A DNA stretch of 10,006 nt from the NCBI GenBank assembly GCA_019347795.1, contig JAHWKS010000112.1, forward strand, positions 1 to 10,006, in the 5' to 3' direction. The stretch comes from Planctomycetota bacterium (lineage in GTDB: Bacteria; Planctomycetota; Planctomycetia; Pirellulales; Pirellulaceae). Under the pieces are notes generated by a model. The model was not told the origin of the DNA and made no database searches. It saw only the letters and a program-made list of their open reading frames with translations. Positions within the stretch are counted from its first letter, which is position 1, and every line of letters begins with the position of its first letter. The position numbers and the translations under genes are program-made. Shown piece by piece: positions 1 to 6,000 of the stretch.

Positions 1-42
1 GGTGGCTTCGTCGTTCTCGTAAGTGTCGCCGTCGGGGCCCAT
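1..42 (-). CDS. start of a possible third operon gene (partial, unidentified)
   Basis: An ATG at 42-40 on the minus strand opens a frame reading MGPDGDTYENDEAT with no stop before the window edge. It begins only 12 bases after the kinase stop codon, and a GAGGGG purine tract (46-51) lies 3 bases upstream of the ATG, which is closer than ideal for a Shine-Dalgarno site. The tight spacing suggests it belongs to the same transcript as the sigma factor and kinase, possibly with coupled translation. Only 14 residues are visible, acidic in character, and no family can be recognised. A GTG in another frame slightly upstream (start near 53) is also open to the edge but has a poorer ribosome site, so the start and even the frame are uncertain. 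Confidence 0.35.
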   Translation of the reverse strand, partial: MGPDGDTYENDEAT

Positions 43-54
43 GATCCCCTCACG

Positions 55-3000
55 TTACTTCGTGAGCACGCCGCCGTCGATCAGAATGCGACAGTTCGGC
101 AAGTCCGCCAGCAGCGCGCGAGCCGCCTCTTCGCTGACGCTTGTTTCCGAAAGGTCCAACTCTTCCAGTTGCGTCAGTTTGGACAGTCGCTGCAGGTCTT
201 CGTCTTCGATCGGCGTGCGGGCGAGATTGAGCCGCGTGAGCGACGGCATGTTGGCGAGCACGTCGAGCGCGGCGCCGTCGAGCGGATCTGCCGTCAACAC
301 CAAATTTTCGAGATGCTGAAGACCGGTCAGATGGGACAATCCCGATCCCGTGACCTCGGTCCAACCGATCTGAAGAAAGAGAAGATTGGAGAGGTCTTCC
401 GCCAGCACAAGATGCTCGTCGCTGATGTCGGCGCCGGCCACATTCAGGCTCACCAACGTGCGGAACTTCGTGACTTCTGCGAAACCTTCCGCGGTAACAT
501 CGGCCGACCCGACTTGCACGGTTCGAAGCGGCAGTTCGCGAATCGCACGGAAGCCGACGCCTGTGACGGCAGTCCGCCCCAGCCGCAGCGCATGGAGCGA
601 CGCGAGCGGCGCCAGGTGGGCCAGGCCGGCGTCGGTTACGGCGGTCCCGTTCAAGTCGAGCTTCTTCAGATTGGGAAGACTCGCCAGGTGGGCCAGTCCC
701 GCATCGCTGACTTGCGTGTCCTCCAATGTCAAGTCCTCCAGCGTAGTGAGGGAGCCGACGAACTTCAGCGAGGCATCGGTGATGTTCGTCCCGCTGAGGA
801 TCAATACCTGCGGGGCCACGTCCCCCACGGCCGCGGGCAGCTCTTCGTCACCGATCGGCCGGCCGGTGAAGTCGAGCGTTACAATCGGCGGCGTGATGTT
901 GCAGTCGGGATGCGCGGCCCTCAGCCGGGCGATCCCCGCGGGAGTGATCTGCGTGCCGGCCAGGTGCAACCATGTCAATCCGCGCAGCCGGGTGAGCGGC
1001 TCGACCGACGCGTCCGTGAGGGGCAGCCCGCCCAACCCCAGCCTTTCAAAAACGCCGTACCGGGCGGCGATCGCCGCCACGGCGGCGTCAGTCGCCTTCG
1101 TGTGCGCGATGTACAGTTGTTGCAAGTTCGGCAAGTCGGTGAGCCGCGCGACGCCCGCATCCGTCAGGTTTGTGTGGCTCAAGGACACTCTTGCAAGTCG
1201 GCGCATCCGCGCCAATTGCCGGGCATGGGCGTCGCCGATATCCGTCTCGGCCAGGCCGACGTCGATAAGGTTGGGAAGCTTCTCCAAGTGCGCCACGTCT
1301 TCTTCGTCCAGCTCTTTGAGCCGGCGGGCGTAGAGCGTGCGCAGGTGGGAGAGTTTGGCGACCTGCTCCAGCGCATCGCCGGTGACGTGCGTGTGGTTAA
1401 AGTCGAGCCACCTGAGTTGCTCAAGCTGTACGATGGAATCCATGGCCGCATTGCTCACCTTGGTTCTTTCGAGGCGAAGCTCAATAAGGTTCTCGAGCCC
1501 CGTGAAATGCGCTACGCCGGCGTCGGTCACGGCGGTGTGCTCCAGGTGCAGCCGTTTCAGCCGCGCGATGCGGCCTACGTGCTCCAGCGCCGCGTCGGTG
1601 ATCTCCGTATCGTTGAGCCATAGCAGGTCGAGCGACGGATGTCCGGCCAGGTGGGCCAGGTGAGCTTCGTCGAAATGCGTGTGGCTGAGGTCGAGCTCGG
1701 TAAGTTGCTCGGCGTCGGCGATGCGCGTGAAGTCGGCCTCCGTCAGCTCGGCGCCGCCGATTTGCGCCAGGCGAAGCAGCCACAACGGCCGCGCGGGGAT
1801 GGTTTCGCCGGCGGCGAACACTTGCTCGCTCTCAGTTCGGCCATCGAAAGTGACGGCGACGCGGCCGCCTTGAGCCTGCGTCCACAGGGCCAGCTCGCGG
1901 TCCGAGTTAGCCGGCGTGGGACGCAGGGGGAGAATGTTGAACTTCCCCGTCACCGGGCGGAGCTTCGCTTCGCGGAACTCGAAGCCGCTATTCCAGGCGC
2001 CCAGCCCAAGCACCGTCGGATCGGGCGGGTTGTACGCGCCGGCGAAGCCGAGCCGGGAGTAATCGGCCGGCCAATCAATCAGCAGTTCACCGTTGCGGAG
2101 CACGCGCACCCGGTCGCGCCGCACCTCGACCGTGCCGCGAACCGTCTCTCCGATGGGGAACGCCGTAAGACGCACGTGGGATTCATTTCCGGCGCCGCGT
2201 TTGTCGTCGATCATGTCCACAACGGTGAAGGAACCGTTTTGAGGAAACTGATCGAACTCGACCAGAAATTTCCGCCCGCCGCCCACGAGCAGGATAGCCA
2301 GGCCGTCGGCGCCCGCCGTGCGCTTCGCGACGAATTCGAAGTCGTACTCCTCCGGCGGTTGGACTGGAAACATCATCAGCCCCACGCCGCGTTCCGAGAG
2401 CACGAGCGAATCGCTCCGCCGGGTCCACTCGCCGCGCACGGGGCTCCAGCTTGGATCGTAGAGCGAGAGCAGGTCGATCGTTTCGTCGTAATCGGTGGCG
2501 ACCTTGCAATCCGGCAGCCGCTGCTTGAGGGCCGCGGCGCCCTGCTCGGTCATCTTCGTGTCGAGCAGCGAGAGACGCTCCAGGCCCGTCAGCTTCGCAA
2601 GCTCATCCACGGCCGCATCCCGGACGGGAGCGCTGATGAAGGAAAGCTCCTTTAGCGCCGGGGCCTTACTCAGTGCGCCGGCCGAGGCGCCGGTGACGGC
2701 CGTGCGGCTGAGATCGAGCCGCGCGAGTTGCTCCAAGTCGGCCAGCCGCGGCAGAGCGTCGTCGGTAATCCGGGCGCCGCTTAAGTCCAACTCGACCAAC
2801 TGCGAGAGTTGCGCGAGAGCGTCCACCGCCGAATTGTCCACATCAGTCCCGCTGAGGCGCAGACGCCGAAGTTGCGGGAACGTCGCGATGTGCTCGAGAC
2901 CTTTGTTCGTCAGGGCCGCGCCCGAGAGATCCAGCGCGACGAGGTTCGGCAAATCGGCGAGCTTCGCCGCGCCGGCGTCGCTCACCGCCGCACCCGGCGA

Positions 3001-6000
3001 GAGCAACTCTCTCAAGTGAGGCAGGTGCGCGAAATAAGCCATATCCGCGTCACCGAACCATTCGCTCCCGCGGCTGTCGAGGGCGACGATCTCCAACTCC
3101 GCCGCATTCTTCGGCAGTTCGGAGATATACTCCAACAGGACCGTCGGGCCCTCCGGCGCCTTTGCGGCGGCGCCGTTCGGCTTTCGGGGTGCGATCTGGA
3201 AGAAGCCGCCCCCGCCGGCGGGAGGCGCGGTCTTGCGCACTTGCGCCACGCCCCCTTTCCACAACGTCCGGTGCAAGGCGGCGAGCGTGGGACTCTCGGC
3301 GGGATCGGCGAACTCGATGATTCGGCCTCCCTCGGCCAGCGGCGTCAACTCCAGCTCGTGGAACTTCAGCCGCGTATTCCAGCACAACAGGAACAGCGGC
3401 TCCGGCGCCGGAGGACGCAATCCGGTGTCGATACTTAGCTGGCTGGCCTGTCCTCGCCAAGTAAGCAGTTTTTCGCCGGCCACTTCGACATGAATCGTGA
3501 CGTAGCCGGTGCGGTTGGTGACGGCGCAGACGATCTCGACTGGCTCGCCGTCGGGGATCGCTTTCCCACGGTACGCTTCGCTGATGTGCTTTTCCAAACC
3601 CTGTCCGTCCAAAAGATGCGGACCGCTGAGATAGCCTTCGTGCGGCCAGTTGTCGATCGCCAATCGGACCTGCCGCCCCTCCACTACTAAGCCCAAGTTC
3701 GGTCCGTCGCGGCCGAAGCCGGGAACTCGCTCCACCACGGCGCGGATCACGTACTCACTGGGAGGCGCGTACGGAATCTGTAGCCACACCCGTTCTGCGG
3801 GCGCCGACGTCAGCACCGCGCCGTCTATCTCCCACAGACCCGGCGGCGCGTCGCGATCCAGATCCACCAACGACGGCAGATCGACGGTCGGACCCGCCGG
3901 GGCGGGAATCGGCGGACCGGGGATCGCCGTCAAATCGAAACCCGATGCCGGGGGGTGGACCGTGCAGCGCGGCAATTGCCGCTTGAGTTCGCTGACTCCC
4001 ACGGGACTGATGCTTGTGCCGGTGAGCCGCAGGTCGTTAAGACCGTTCAGTTGCGAGAGATGCGCGACAGCTTTATTGGTGACGCGGATGCAGTTATCCA
4101 GGCCGAGATTGCGGAGGCCTCGCAGGCGGGCGATGGCCGGCATCGCGGCGTCGGTGGTTTCCGTATTGCCCAGCGAGAGATGCTGAAGTTCCGGAAGGCT
4201 CCCCAGCCCCTGCACGCCGGGATCGGTCAGGTTGGTCGCATACGCGGTCAGCGTCGTGAGGTGGGGGAACGGCCCCTCGGCCAGCCGCGCGGCAGCGTCG
4301 TCGCCGAAGTCGGAATCGGAGACGACAAGCGTCTTCAACAGCGGCATTTCCGTCAAATGCCCGACGGCGGCGGCGTCCAAACCGGACACGCCGCGCAGCG
4401 TCAACGTCTGCAGGTCATCGAGCCGAGCGAGATGGCCCAGCCCGGCGCCGGTGGCGCGACTGAAGCCGAGGTCGAGCGTTCGCAGCCGCGTCATCGTGCC
4501 GATCACCTTCAGCGACTCATCGGTGAGCGCGGCGCCGGCGAGGTCCAAGTGCAGCGGGTTGAGATTCGCCAGATGTGCGACGCCTTCGTCAGTCACCTCT
4601 CCGCGAGGCGGATCGCTGGGCGAGCGCGCGAGCTTCTCCAAGTGCGGAATCCGCCCGAGATGCTGCAAGGCCGCATCGTCCAAAGATGTGTTATGCGCCC
4701 ACACTTCCCGGAGCGAAGGATGACCCGCCAGCGGCGCCAGGTCGCTTCCCTCAAACACAGCCCCGCTTAAGAGCAATTGGCGTAGTTGCGGCGCCCGTCC
4801 CATGAGGGCGAGGTCTTCGGCCGTGAGGCTCTTGCCTTGCAGGTTCCCGATGCGGCGAACCCACACAGGCCGATCGCCCAACGGCGCCACCATGTGGAGC
4901 GGCTGGTCGGTCTGGCCGTCGAGCGTGACCCGCACATGCGCTCCGATTTCACGCAGCCGGTTCACCAGGCGGCGATCGCTCGTCTGCGGAGTCGGCCGCA
5001 GCGGGATCGTGCCCGCGGCTCCGGTCACCGGCCGCAGTTTCATCTCCGTAATGCGAAACGCGCCGCTCCCATGGGCGCCGACGCCCCACGCCCGAAAATC
5101 CTCCGGCCGCCAATAGTCGCGCACCCACGCCCGCTGATATCCGGCGGGCCAATTGATGACCTCTTCGCCGTTGCGGAGGAGCCGCACCTGATCGCGGCGC
5201 ACCTGGAAGACGGTGTGAATCGGCTCGCCGGCCGGGAACCAAACAAGCTTCTTGTGGGTCTCGTTCTGCTCCTCTCGCTTGCCGTCCACCATGTCGATGA
5301 CGGTGAACGACCCCAAGTGCGGATACTGATCGAACTGGACCATGAACGGCCGGCCGCCGCCGTGAAGCAACAGAGCGAGTGAGTCGTTGCCGGCGGTTCG
5401 CTCGGCGGTCAACTCGACGTCGTACTCGTCGGGGAGCGACACCGTAATCGGCGCCAGCGCCGTGTTGGAGTGCGAGGGAATGGCCAGCGCACTCCCCTCG
5501 AACCGCCACGGACCGTGGGCGACCTCGCTCCAGTTCAGATCGACGAACTTCAAGAGATCCAAGCTCTCGTCAAAGCTTGTCCGCAGAGTTGCGTCTTGCA
5601 ATTGCTGGCGAAGCGCCGCGGCGCCGTCGGCGGTGATCTGCGTCCCCACGAGGTTCGCCTCGCGAAGGGCCGGCATCGCCGCGAGTTGCTCGATGGCCGC
5701 ATCCGTAATCGGCGTTCCCACCAGCGACACTTCCGCGAGCGCGGGAAGTTTCGACAGCGAGGCCACACCGGCGTCGCGGATCATCGTGTGGTCGAGGTTC
5801 AGCCGCCGCAGCTCCGGCAACTCGGCGAGATGCTGCAGGTCCGCGTCGCTCACGCCGGTGTAAGCGAGGTCCAACTCCCGCAACGACGTGAGCTGCGCGA
5901 TGTTTGCCATCGCCGCGTCGTCCAGCACCGCGCCGCGGAGATCGAGCGCCCGCAGCTCCGGAAACTCCCGCAGGCGGGCGGCGGAGGGGCCGGCGAGCTC

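Noticed and set aside
169..1623. 484-codon open frame on the plus strand, antisense to the LRR arrays
   Set aside because: It shows a periodic pattern (repeated VRQVGE/VGDVR-like segments) that simply mirrors the 72-base LRR period of the real gene on the other strand.
1639..2655. 338-codon plus-strand frame, and similar ones at 3955-4770 and 6229-6813
   Set aside because: These are shadows of the giant gene; they cross its domain boundaries without any motif of their own and lack good ribosome sites.
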